Shown here piece by piece: positions 19,067 through 27,213 of a stretch of DNA of 55,764 bases. A program made the translations under genes and the position numbers. The stretch is from Kalymmatonema hyalinum WJT4-NPBG1. Lineage in GTDB: Bacteria; Cyanobacteriota; Cyanobacteriia; Cyanobacteriales; Nostocaceae. The notes under the pieces were generated by a model. It was given only the letters and a program-made list of their open reading frames with translations. It was not told the origin of the DNA and made no database searches. Numbering within the stretch: position 1 is the stretch's first letter; each line of letters starts with the position of its first letter. The stretch covers positions 1 through 55,764 of the forward strand of contig JAHHIB010000058.1 in NCBI GenBank assembly GCA_019359075.1, read 5' to 3'.

Positions 19067-20839
19067 ATGGCTAACAACGAATCTTTAGCCGCCCTAAAAA
19101 TTATTCCGTTGGGCGGTTTGCATGAAATTGGTAAAAATACTTGTGTTTTCGAGTATGACGACGAAATTATCTTGTTAGATGCAGGATTGGCTTTTCCCAC
19201 AGACGGGATGCATGGAGTCAATATTGTTCTTCCAGACATGACCTATGTACGGGAAAATCGCCACAAGATTAAAGGCATGATTGTGACCCACGGTCATGAA
19301 GACCATATCGGTGGGATAGCCTTTCACTTGAAGCAATTTGAAATACCCGTGATTTACGGTCCCAGACTAGCACTGGCAATGCTAGAGGGCAAATTGGAAG
19401 AAGCGGGGGTGCGCGATCGCACAGAGTTAAGAAGGGTCGTTCCCCGGGATCTGGTGCGAATTGGCAAACATTTCTTTGTAGAATACATTCGCAATACCCA
19501 CTCCATCGCTGATAGCTTTACCGTAGCAATTCATACACCTCTTGGCGTACTTATCCACACAGGGGATTTCAAATTTGACCACACGCCCGTGGATGGTGAG
19601 CATTTTGACTTGCAAAGGCTCGCCGAACACGGTGAAAAAGGCGTACTGTGCTTGATGAGTGACTCAACGAACTCAGAAGTACCAGGATTCACGCCTTCAG
19701 AACGTTCCGTGTTTCCAAATCTGGATAGGGTATTCAGTCAAGCCACTGGGCGATTGTTCGTGACCACCTTTGCTTCCAGCGTGCATCGCATTAACATGAT
19801 TTTGCAGCTGGCGCAGAAGTACAACCGCGTCGTCACCGTGGTCGGACGTTCCATGCTGAATTTGATTGCCCATGCCCGCAATCTAGGTTACATCAAGTGT
19901 GAAGATAATCTATTTCAGCCGTTGCATGTTGTCCGCAATCTCCCAGAAGAGAATGTGCTGATTTTGACGACTGGTTCTCAAGGTGAGCCAATGTCAGCGA
20001 TGACGCGCATTGCTAATCAAGAACATCCCCACGTCAAAATCCGACAAGGAGATACAGTAGTATTCTCAGCTAACCCAATTCCTGGAAATACGATCGCCGT
20101 AGTCAGCATCATCGATAAATTGATGATGCAGGGGGCAAACGTTATCTATGGTCGGGACAAAGGAATTCACGTCTCCGGTCATGGATGTCAGGAAGACCAA
20201 AAGCTGATGATTGCTCTGACTAGACCTAAGTTCTTCTTGCCAGTTCACGGGGAACATCGGATGCTGGTGAAGCACTCCCAAACGGCTCAGAGTATGGGTA
20301 TTCCCGCTGAAAACATGGTGATTATTCAGAATGGGAATATCGTCGAACTCACTGAGGAATCCCTGCGTGTTGCTGGTAAAGTGTCAGCTGGTTTAGAACT
20401 GGTGGATACTTCCGGTTCTGGTATGGTCAGCGCCAAAGTGCTGCAAGAACGGCAACGTATGGCAGAAGAAGGAATTGTCACAATTGCGACGGCGATAGAT
20501 TGGAATGGCAAGCTGATGGCGAAGCCAGAAATTCACCTGCGAGGTGTTGTAACGAGCGTCGAGCGCTCCTTGTTGCAAAAGTGGATACAACAGCGGCTCG
20601 AAGAAATCCTCACCGTGCGCTGGTCAGCATTTGCCCCTTCTTTTGATGGCGACCAGCCAGAGGTAGACTGGGGTGGATTGCAAGAGGTTTTGGAGCGGGA
20701 ACTAGCACGCTCTTTGCGAAAGGAACTGCATTGTCAACCATCTGTAACCTTGCTGATGCAAATTCCTGATGAGCCACCAGTAAAAGTTAGTGATGGTAGA
20801 AGGCGTCGCACTCGTACTGCTGCTCAAGTCGCATCGTAG
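19067..20839 (+). CDS. rnj: Ribonuclease J
   Basis: Metallo-beta-lactamase/beta-CASP ribonuclease of about 590 residues, involved in mRNA and rRNA processing. The zinc motif is VTHGHEDHIGG. Further metal ligands lie in HTGDFKFD and the C-terminal HVSGHG. Beta-CASP motifs include TTGSQGEPMSAM and FLPVHGEHRML. I chose the ATG at 19067 because AAGGAG lies just before it. An upstream in-frame start (18962) would add 35 residues that come from a tandem duplication containing TTTAACGACAAAGA. The basic C terminus GRRRRTRTAAQ may bind RNA. Third gene of the asd-dapA-rnj group. Confidence 0.94.
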   Translation: MANNESLAALKIIPLGGLHEIGKNTCVFEYDDEIILLDAGLAFPTDGMHGVNIVLPDMTYVRENRHKIKGMIVTHGHEDHIGGIAFHLKQFEIPVIYGPRLALAMLEGKLEEAGVRDRTELRRVVPRDLVRIGKHFFVEYIRNTHSIADSFTVAIHTPLGVLIHTGDFKFDHTPVDGEHFDLQRLAEHGEKGVLCLMSDSTNSEVPGFTPSERSVFPNLDRVFSQATGRLFVTTFASSVHRINMILQLAQKYNRVVTVVGRSMLNLIAHARNLGYIKCEDNLFQPLHVVRNLPEENVLILTTGSQGEPMSAMTRIANQEHPHVKIRQGDTVVFSANPIPGNTIAVVSIIDKLMMQGANVIYGRDKGIHVSGHGCQEDQKLMIALTRPKFFLPVHGEHRMLVKHSQTAQSMGIPAENMVIIQNGNIVELTEESLRVAGKVSAGLELVDTSGSGMVSAKVLQERQRMAEEGIVTIATAIDWNGKLMAKPEIHLRGVVTSVERSLLQKWIQQRLEEILTVRWSAFAPSFDGDQPEVDWGGLQEVLERELARSLRKELHCQPSVTLLMQIPDEPPVKVSDGRRRRTRTAAQVAS

Positions 20840-20850
20840 TTATTAATAAT

Positions 20851-20912
20851 TTCGCGCAAAGACGCTAAGACGCTAAGAAAAATTTTGCGACTTTGCGACT
20901 TGGCGCGAGATT
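20851..20912. repeat. Imperfect inverted repeat downstream of rnj
   Basis: TTCGCGCAAAGACGCTAAG and the reverse-complement-like TGCGACTTGGCGCGAGA flank AAAATTTTGC. The unit belongs to the dispersed CGCAAAGACGC-type repeats of cyanobacteria and may serve as the rnj terminator. Confidence 0.5.
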
Positions 20913-21114
20913 TAAAGCAAGTTTCTCCCGCTTGTATATGGGTAGTTCACAAGGCGCTTGCGCTGCCAATTAAGGGTAGCGCATAGCCAAATCTGAACCT
21001 ACTTATATTAAATCCGGATGATTGCACATAGTATAATGCTCTAAGGGTATTCTGCGACGAAGTATATCCTAAGAGGTATTTCCATACCGGATTTGATATT
21101 AAGCGGATTTGATA

Positions 21115-21543
21115 TTACGCAGTAATACCAAGAGCGGGTGTGTGAAGCTCGAACTTCTGAGCATCAGTTGCCCAGACATTGTAGTCACTGTCTTCTTCAC
21201 GTTTATAGAAGATTCTATGCCCCTCATCCGCGTCGGCGGGTTCTACTGAAAGCAGAACAGTTACCTTGGTTTGCGCTGATCCAGTTTCTTCTTTCTCGAC
21301 TGCTATCGTACCTTGGTAAAATTCGCTCTGACCAATGGTAACAATACCGTCAAATATCAACCTTTCACTGTGAAAGTCTACATCTTCGATATCATGTTGC
21401 CAAATAAAATTGGCTGTACCGTTCTTGGTGGTGACGATGAAAGTCCCCACACTAGGAGCGAGAAATCCTACATCCTCAAAATCAGAGGGAATAGTAGGCT
21501 TGGTACCGGATAAATCTTGACTGAAAGTTTTGGGAAACGTCAT
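21115..21543 (-). CDS. Hypothetical protein
   Basis: A 142-residue soluble protein with no motif I can assign. It looks rich in beta strands (FIVTTKNGTANFIWQHD, KVTVLLSVEP) and acidic. There is no signal peptide or membrane segment. The ATG at 21543 is preceded by AAAGGAA; the longer frame to 21585 starts with an unlikely leader. It stands alone between rnj and a minus-strand permease. Codon use fits its neighbours, so it is probably a real gene of unknown function. Confidence 0.6.
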   Translation of the reverse strand: MTFPKTFSQDLSGTKPTIPSDFEDVGFLAPSVGTFIVTTKNGTANFIWQHDIEDVDFHSERLIFDGIVTIGQSEFYQGTIAVEKEETGSAQTKVTVLLSVEPADADEGHRIFYKREEDSDYNVWATDAQKFELHTPALGITA

Positions 21544-21694
21544 AAAAACAAATTCCTTTGTTTGGCTGATTAGAGTTGAACACAAGACAATCGTTTTGAA
21601 GCCTTGTGACAGTTAATAGTTGTATGTGAAATCAACTTATGCACTTTTGCCCGTGAGTAGCATTAGATAAGATGCAAAATCTGACGAATCATAT

Positions 21695-22894
21695 TCAGTG
21701 AATCCACAGGTATAATAGAAGTAGAGTTAACACCGTCAGTGGCAACCCAAAGCGGAGATGTTCCCAAAAGGTCAGCTTGTAGCCTAACTCAGTAGCTGCT
21801 TCGACAACGATGAGGTTGGCGACTGAACCAAACAAAGTTAAATTTCCAGCCAAGGTTGAGCCGGCTGCAAGCAATAGCCAAGACTGAGTATCATCTTTAG
21901 GAATCAAGGGTTGCAGCAGGAGTACAGCAGGAACATTGGAAATCAGGTTAGACAGAATAGCTGTGACGCTCACTAGACCAGCAGAAGAGTTGACTGCATA
22001 AGTGAATGGTTGCAACAAGTTCAATTTCTGGGTCGCTTTCGTGAGGATGAACAGTCCAGAAAACATCACTAGCAGGTTCCAATCCACCTCATTGAGAATC
22101 CGCTGTGGTTTAATACGTCGAGTAATAAGCAAAAGGCTCGCAGCAACTAGGGCAGATACTGCAAGGGGTAAGCCTGCAGCAAAAGCGATGAGCAGCCCAG
22201 TGGTGATGATAATGGTTTTTTGATACAGAGGTTTGAAGATACGTGCCTTCCCAAGGCGTAATTGCTCGCTGGGTTGAGTTGAGCGCACCTCAGGGTAAAG
22301 CAGCCATAGTAATCCCACCTGAATTGCCAAGCCTATCACGGCGACGGGAGCCAACGCCATGAGAAAACTCATGTAGCTAATGCCTGAGAAAGAGCCAATG
22401 AGAATGTTTTGCGGGTTACCGCTCAAGGTGGCTACTGAACCAACGTTTGTTGCGCCAGCGAGTGCAAGTAAATAGGGAATTGGATTCAAATTCAGGGCTT
22501 CAGTCAGGCTCAAAGTCAGTGGTGTAAAAATCAGCGCCAAGGTGTCATTAAGAAAAAAGGCGGAAAGAATACCACTGGAAAAAGTTAAGGCGATTAACAA
22601 GCCTAAAGGACTGCGGGTGAAACTCAACAGCACTGACAGCGCTCTTGGGAAAAATCCAGCAAAGGATAGATTCGCGTTCACAACCATCATGCTTAACAAA
22701 AACACGATGGTGGTAGCATCGATCGCATCCCATGCTTCTTGCAACCTCAGAACACCCAAAGCAATGAGAAATGCAGAACCAACTAGGGCAATTGTGGCAC
22801 GGTTCATGCGTAAACCGGGTAGATAACCCAGTGCTAACCCCAGGTAAGTCAGCCCTAACACACTGTAGATTGCAAATTGTCGCAGGAGAATCAC
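21695..22894 (-). CDS. SLC13/ArsB-NhaD-type anion or citrate transporter
   Basis: A 399-residue polytopic membrane protein with about 10-11 hydrophobic segments. Motifs typical of the ion transporter superfamily (CitMHS/ArsB/NhaD) include FFLNDTLALIFTPL and GATNVGSVATLSGNPQN in the first half, and NLISNVPAVLLLQPL with AGNLTLFGSVANLIV in the second half, the two inverted repeats of the fold. The substrate (anion, dicarboxylate, arsenite or Na+/H+) cannot be decided. The gene stands alone with long non-coding DNA upstream. Confidence 0.85.
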   Translation of the reverse strand: MILLRQFAIYSVLGLTYLGLALGYLPGLRMNRATIALVGSAFLIALGVLRLQEAWDAIDATTIVFLLSMMVVNANLSFAGFFPRALSVLLSFTRSPLGLLIALTFSSGILSAFFLNDTLALIFTPLTLSLTEALNLNPIPYLLALAGATNVGSVATLSGNPQNILIGSFSGISYMSFLMALAPVAVIGLAIQVGLLWLLYPEVRSTQPSEQLRLGKARIFKPLYQKTIIITTGLLIAFAAGLPLAVSALVAASLLLITRRIKPQRILNEVDWNLLVMFSGLFILTKATQKLNLLQPFTYAVNSSAGLVSVTAILSNLISNVPAVLLLQPLIPKDDTQSWLLLAAGSTLAGNLTLFGSVANLIVVEAATELGYKLTFWEHLRFGLPLTVLTLLLLYLWIH

Positions 22895-23537
22895 AAATTT
22901 ATCAAGTTATTCACAGCAGCGATACAGCTATCAGCAAAATTACTCATATTGCAATGCAAGATTACCACTTTTAAACTACGAGTGAGAATCTGGGTGAAAT
23001 GACGGAAATGAACTCTTAAAAAATGGTAATTTGCGTTTTTTGCCAAACTTTCTTTGGTTTATTCTATCTATCTCCTACTTAACCTTTTTTACATCTAAGT
23101 TTTTTTTTGGTGGCAAGGATGTAATATTTAGAGGTTGCTGTCAATGTAGAATTTACGCAGTTGTCCTAATAGCTCATAACTGCCTGATAGAAAGATTCAG
23201 CATTTTTGCTTAAGCAAAAATACTGAAAAACTTCTTTTGTAAAGTTTTTGTAAATGATACATTGTCCTCCACCGAAAGGTAGATGTCTTTACTATAATTT
23301 TATCTGTGTCAAGTTATAAACAAGATATCCATACCATACTTCCAAAGAAAAGGAAATTATTGTTAATTTGACGTAATATAAAACAGGTACTGAGGCCAGT
23401 AGCTACTCAATCATCAGATGAGACAAATCATCAGATTGCATCTTAGTCAGAACAACATTCTTCCCGAATATGTCGTGACAATGTTGTAGATGTTCATCAG
23501 GCAGTTCAAGAGCCTCAATCAAATAGAGGAGTGAACC
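22895..23537. other. Long intergenic region with a near-perfect 32-bp palindrome
   Basis: No convincing gene on either strand. At 23196-23227 lies a palindrome with 16-base arms, TTCAGCATTTTTGCTT and its near reverse complement (one mismatch pair). It sits 310 bp upstream of the Mo-nitrogenase C-domain gene and might be a terminator or a protein-binding site. Confidence 0.5.
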
Positions 23538-23912
23538 ATGAAGGTATACCATAATACCACAAAAAACATTTTCTTGGCAAGCTGGGTGTTGATAAATCAA
23601 TCACAAGGTGACGCTCATGGAACCCAGCTACAGCGTCCTTCCGCCAAGTCTCAAATTGATATTCTCCAACCCATACGCCGTTGGTTAGAGAACGTTCAAG
23701 TTCGCGATCGCCAACTCGCTCATCGCTTGTGCAAGGTGATTCCTTCCCAGTGTCCCTTTGAGCGGGATGTGAAATTTTTGGGGAAAACCCTGTTTCATAT
23801 TCCGCCAATGTGCAAGCTCAACCCCGTATATGAAGAAGTGGTTGGCTTACGTTTCCGAGCGCTGTGCTATCTAGCAGATGAATGTGGCGAGGATGTCACA
23901 CAGTACTGCTGA
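23538..23912 (+). CDS. Mo-dependent nitrogenase C-terminal domain protein
   Basis: A 124-residue protein. From about residue 44 on it matches the cyanobacterial Mo-nitro_C domain: PIRRWLENVQVRDRQLAHRL, then IPSQCPFERDVKFLGKTLFH, IPPMCKLNPVYEEVVGLRF and CYLADECGEDV. Despite the family name these are stand-alone small proteins, not nitrogenase subunits, and their function is unknown. Four conserved cysteines could bind a metal. The ATG at 23538 follows AGAGGAG. No nif genes are nearby. Confidence 0.85.
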   Translation: MKVYHNTTKNIFLASWVLINQSQGDAHGTQLQRPSAKSQIDILQPIRRWLENVQVRDRQLAHRLCKVIPSQCPFERDVKFLGKTLFHIPPMCKLNPVYEEVVGLRFRALCYLADECGEDVTQYC

Positions 23913-23945
23913 TAAATGAGCTTCTTGCTAAGGACTCATCCAGAC

Positions 23946-24018
23946 TGGTTAGTAGTTAGTAGTTAGTGGTTGGTACAAAAACTCATAGCCAACAGCTAAC
24001 AACTAACAACTAGCAATA
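23946..24018. repeat. Inverted heptamer tandem repeats between convergent genes
   Basis: A left array of TTAGTAG units (TTAGTAGTTAGTAGTTAGTG) faces a right array of CTAACAA units (AGCTAACAACTAACAACTAG). The transcript can form a long imperfect hairpin between two convergent genes. Confidence 0.6.
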
Positions 24019-24026
24019 GCTCATAA

Positions 24027-25868
24027 CTATTGACTGTTTTTTTCCCATTGTGCAATTGCATTTTGCGCTTCTTTATATGCGGCTGTTCCCTCTGGAACTA
24101 GAGCAGCGGTTGCAATTGCGGCTTTGAATTCTCTTCGGGCGGATCTTGTTTTAGCAAGCTGCAAAATATTTTCACTCCAGCTGTCAATAGATTTTTGGGC
24201 AACATCAAACCCTGGTTCACCTTGTGGGACTTTTTTGGCAACTTCTATAGCGCGATTGTAGCTAGAAGCCTGCCCAGACCGAATTAAGCCAACAGCAGCA
24301 TCGATAAGGGTTGTATTGCTGACATACTGCTTTGCCTCTAGCCGCCACTGCTGAACAGATGTTTGTGCTTTTGCGTATACAAGTTGGTCTTTGGGGAGTA
24401 ACTGTGCTGCTGAGATAGCACCCGCATATAGTTTTTGCTTAGCACGATCTTGGGCTAAATCAAAAATCATGCGGCTCCAAATCTTAATGTTGTCTTGAGC
24501 TTGTGCGTACAGGGGTTCACCTGGCTGAATTTTACGAGCCGTATTAATAGCTTGCCTCAAATCGCTAGCCTGAGTTGGGCTCAGGGACATTTTCGCTAAG
24601 TCCAACAGTGCTTGGTTACGCTGTTTCGATTCGTCAGCACTTGGAGTGACTTGTGGGCTGGGTTGGGTTTGTGAAAAAGAAGTGACTTGAGAAGTTGATT
24701 GGATTTCTGGTTGGGTGAGTACGATTGGTGATGGTGTGGAGCTAGGTTTTGGTGATGCTTTAACTAGCTTTGTGTTATTGCTAGCAGCCTTAGAGGACGC
24801 TGGTAATATATCCGCTGACTTGAATAGAGGGCGATCGCGGAACAAAACAACCACGATTAAGCATAGAAGAAGCATCGTAGCTATGCTCCCCAGTAGAAGG
24901 TGCGGCAAGAATTGGTTGTTTGATGACCTTTTGTGGGGATGGGGAGATGAGGGAGCTGAGGAGATGGGGAGCTGGGGAGCTGGGGAGCTGGGGAGATGGG
25001 GAGCTGGGGAGATGGGGAGATGGGGAGATGGGGAGATGGGGAGATGGGGAGATGGGGAGCTGGGAAGCTGAGGAGATGAAACAGTATTGTTTACCGCTAC
25101 TTCTGCTAGTTCCTTGACTCTCGGTTCGCTTTTCTCCTCCAATTGCGGCGAGATAACCTGCGGCTTTGATCCAAAAATAGTGATGGGGGTTTGTGTGGGA
25201 CGCCAGTAGTGTTGACATAGTTCTGGCGTGCGAACACTCAGGTATTTTTCTAAATTCGCCAAATTGGTACGATTGCCGTAACGCAAAGCTTCTAACAGCG
25301 CTGCTGTAAAGAATCCGTGACCTAATTCGCTACTTTCGTGGGAAAATTCGTCTGGTTGACAAGAAAGAATAATAGGAATTTGTAGTTCTTTGGCTAGTTC
25401 TATCGTTTCTTTGCCAACGCGAGCATCTGCGTGGGTTCCAAAAGCACGGTTAATATCAAGTAATAGCAATGCATCAAGAGCAGCAACTTGCAGACTTTGC
25501 ATTAATGCTCGCACTTCTATACCCGTCTCTTCGATGCGATTGGGATCACCTTCCACTGGCATTAAGTAATCTTGTCCCTTGTGGTTGACGCCATAACCGC
25601 TAAAGAAAAACCACAATCGGTCTTGTGGTTGCCAGCAAGCGGCTGCTAAATCTTCAAACAACAGGAAAATATTCTCTTTAGTGGGATAGGTAGACCTCTC
25701 TCCAAACGGTGGTGAAGTCTCTGTCATCAGCAGACACTGTTGCGGCAAAAAACCACCTTGTGTCACCAAAAAATCTCTGACCGCCTCGGCATCTCCTTGG
25801 GCGCAACTTAAAGGTTGAAAGAACTGATATTGATTGATGCCAATTGCGATCGCCCAGTTATTTGCCAT
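24027..25868 (-). CDS. Membrane-anchored caspase-like (p20/C14) protein, catalytically substituted
   Basis: 613 residues. Residues 1-235 form a caspase p20-like fold: AIGINQYQFFQPL, then FFFSGYGVNHKGQDYLMP and LLLLDINRAFG. The catalytic His is replaced by Tyr (Y92 in SGYG) and the Cys position by Asn (N140 in DIN). It is thus a YN-type pseudo-enzyme, a class known among cyanobacterial orthocaspase relatives. Residues 264-308 are a Pro/Ser/His repeat encoded by an octamer DNA array. A single membrane helix follows at 324-343 (LLLGSIATMLLLCLIVVVLF). The C-terminal 220 residues are helical repeats (SAAQLLPKDQLVYAKAQTS) resembling solenoids that bind partners. Probably a signalling or scaffolding protein, with the caspase domain on the opposite membrane side from the solenoid. 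Confidence 0.85.
   Translation of the reverse strand: MANNWAIAIGINQYQFFQPLSCAQGDAEAVRDFLVTQGGFLPQQCLLMTETSPPFGERSTYPTKENIFLLFEDLAAACWQPQDRLWFFFSGYGVNHKGQDYLMPVEGDPNRIEETGIEVRALMQSLQVAALDALLLLDINRAFGTHADARVGKETIELAKELQIPIILSCQPDEFSHESSELGHGFFTAALLEALRYGNRTNLANLEKYLSVRTPELCQHYWRPTQTPITIFGSKPQVISPQLEEKSEPRVKELAEVAVNNTVSSPQLPSSPSPHLPISPSPHLPISPAPHLPSSPAPQLPISSAPSSPHPHKRSSNNQFLPHLLLGSIATMLLLCLIVVVLFRDRPLFKSADILPASSKAASNNTKLVKASPKPSSTPSPIVLTQPEIQSTSQVTSFSQTQPSPQVTPSADESKQRNQALLDLAKMSLSPTQASDLRQAINTARKIQPGEPLYAQAQDNIKIWSRMIFDLAQDRAKQKLYAGAISAAQLLPKDQLVYAKAQTSVQQWRLEAKQYVSNTTLIDAAVGLIRSGQASSYNRAIEVAKKVPQGEPGFDVAQKSIDSWSENILQLAKTRSARREFKAAIATAALVPEGTAAYKEAQNAIAQWEKNSQ
24963..25074. repeat. Octamer tandem array inside the caspase-like gene
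   Basis: Twelve uninterrupted units of G[A/C]TGGGGA run from 24963 to 25058, followed by two degenerate units to 25074 and looser units to the left. On the coding strand three units make one 8-residue protein repeat (SPSPHLPI). The unit length is not a multiple of three, so loss or gain of one unit shifts the frame. Confidence 0.9.
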
Positions 25869-26174
25869 CGCGATTTTTGTTACTCCTTGTTTACTTGCCT
25901 TTTGGTAGTGGTTGGCTTTGTGAAAAAAACAAGGCTAACCTACGTCTAATAGTCTATCTAGCTAAACCACAGATCACCAGTACTGCCCCAGCAATACCTC
26001 AATTTGGGTGCTGTTGATCCAAGGGGAAGGACTGGATCTATGAATGTTCCTCCACACTTGGCTCCTCCTGCACCACCGAGGCAAGCAAAATAGTGATTTT
26101 TACCCAACGACTCACTGCATTTGTTTCTATGCTTTAGAATAAAAAGGTTGTCTATATTTGCAGTACCCGTTACA

Positions 26175-26351
26175 ATGGCTGTTCCAAAGAAGAAAACATC
26201 CAAATCTAAACGAGACAAACGTCGAGCCACATGGAGGCACAAAGCCGCAGTTGAAGCGCAGAAAGCTCTTTCTCTGGGCAAGTCTATTTTGACTGGACGT
26301 TCTACATTTGTTTATCCAACTGCTGAAGAAGAGGAAGAAGAGGAATCATAA
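26175..26351 (+). CDS. rpmF: 50S ribosomal protein L32
   Basis: A 58-residue basic protein with the L32 signature [20 protein letters not shown] at the N terminus and a [17 protein letters not shown] helix. The ATG at 26175 is the family start; the open frame extends further 5' but the leader is not conserved. The C terminus ends in an acidic run (AEEEEEEES), common in cyanobacterial L32. It lacks the zinc-binding cysteines of the other L32 type. Confidence 0.95.
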   Translation: MAVPKKKTSKSKRDKRRATWRHKAAVEAQKALSLGKSILTGRSTFVYPTAEEEEEEES

Positions 26352-26511
26352 TTCCTAAGTCAAAAGTTCATCGTCAAGAGTCCATAGTCAAAAGTCTAGA
26401 GTCCTTTGACTCAATGACTATTGACTAATGACTAACTATCACCTCTGAGCGATCAACAAATAACCTTATAAAAATTAGAGTGTCTTCAGAAAAGTTATTT
26501 TTCTTTTGACT

Positions 26512-27102
26512 ATGATAGGAAAATTTTTTCAAAAGCCTACACAGCAAGAGGGCGATCGCGTTCCTCCCGGTCAGTACTTGACCAAGGGATTTCCTGTATT
26601 AACCTACGGTGCGACTCCGCAAGTTACCACAGATGAATGGGAGTTTCGGGTATGGGGTTTGGCAAAAGGAGCAACCTTTACCTGGTCAGACTTTATGGCG
26701 CTTCCCCAGCACGAATTCACAGCAGATTTCCACTGTGTCACGCGCTGGTCGAAACTTGATGTCAAGTGGACTGGGATCAAGGTTACAGACTTTATGAAAC
26801 TCATTGAGGTAGACCCCAAAGCAGTTCATGTTATGGAACACTGCTATGGTGGGTATACTACCAATCTCCCATTGGAAGACTTTGTACGGGAAGAAAACTT
26901 TTTTGCCTTTAAAGTCTTTGGAGAACCGTTACCAGCAGAACATGGTGGTCCATTGCGGCTTGTCGTTCCCCACCTCTACGCCTGGAAAAGTGCCAAGTGG
27001 ATTAATGGTTTGGAGTTTCTAGAACGCGAGGTATCGGGTTTTTGGGAACGCAATGGCTATCATCGCCGTGGTGAACCCTGGGCGGAGGAACGATATAGTT
27101 AG
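26512..27102 (+). CDS. Sulfite oxidase-like molybdopterin-dependent oxidoreductase
   Basis: About 196 residues, consisting of the Mo-pterin domain alone. The Mo-ligating Cys is C75 in ADFHCVTRWSKLDVKW. Other family motifs are GPLRLVVPHLYAWKSAKW and FWERNGYH. There is no twin-arginine signal and no heme or dimerisation domain, so it is likely cytosolic, unlike MsrP. The natural substrate is unknown; relatives in YuiH-like families are uncharacterised. The ATG at 26512 lies within a TTGACTATG start cluster with no strong ribosome site. Ends at a dispersed hairpin repeat. Confidence 0.88.
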   Translation: MIGKFFQKPTQQEGDRVPPGQYLTKGFPVLTYGATPQVTTDEWEFRVWGLAKGATFTWSDFMALPQHEFTADFHCVTRWSKLDVKWTGIKVTDFMKLIEVDPKAVHVMEHCYGGYTTNLPLEDFVREENFFAFKVFGEPLPAEHGGPLRLVVPHLYAWKSAKWINGLEFLEREVSGFWERNGYHRRGEPWAEERYS

Positions 27103-27119
27103 TCGTTTTGGGTTTTAGT

Positions 27120-27152
27120 TGTAGAGACGCGCCGAATGAAAGCGTCTCTACA
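27120..27152. repeat. 33-bp palindromic repeat, reverse copy of 10900-10932
   Basis: Identical over 33 bases to the reverse complement of the repeat at 10900-10932, with the arms TGTAGAGACGC/GCGTCTCTACA. It again lies between two convergent genes, here the molybdopterin oxidoreductase and the aldehyde dehydrogenase. Confidence 0.75.
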
Positions 27153-27213
27153 TTAATTAGAAGTTATGAATTATCAATTTTTATTCTTTACTCTTCACGC
27201 ATACTCTTAATTG

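Noticed and set aside
23403-23600. Minus-strand ORF of 65 residues overlapping the start of the Mo-nitrogenase C-domain gene
   Set aside because: It overlaps a well-supported gene and its ribosome site on the other strand; no similarity I recognise.
23538-23912. Possible nitrogenase gene cluster
   Set aside because: The Mo-nitrogenase C-terminal domain is found in stand-alone cyanobacterial proteins; no nif gene lies in the window.
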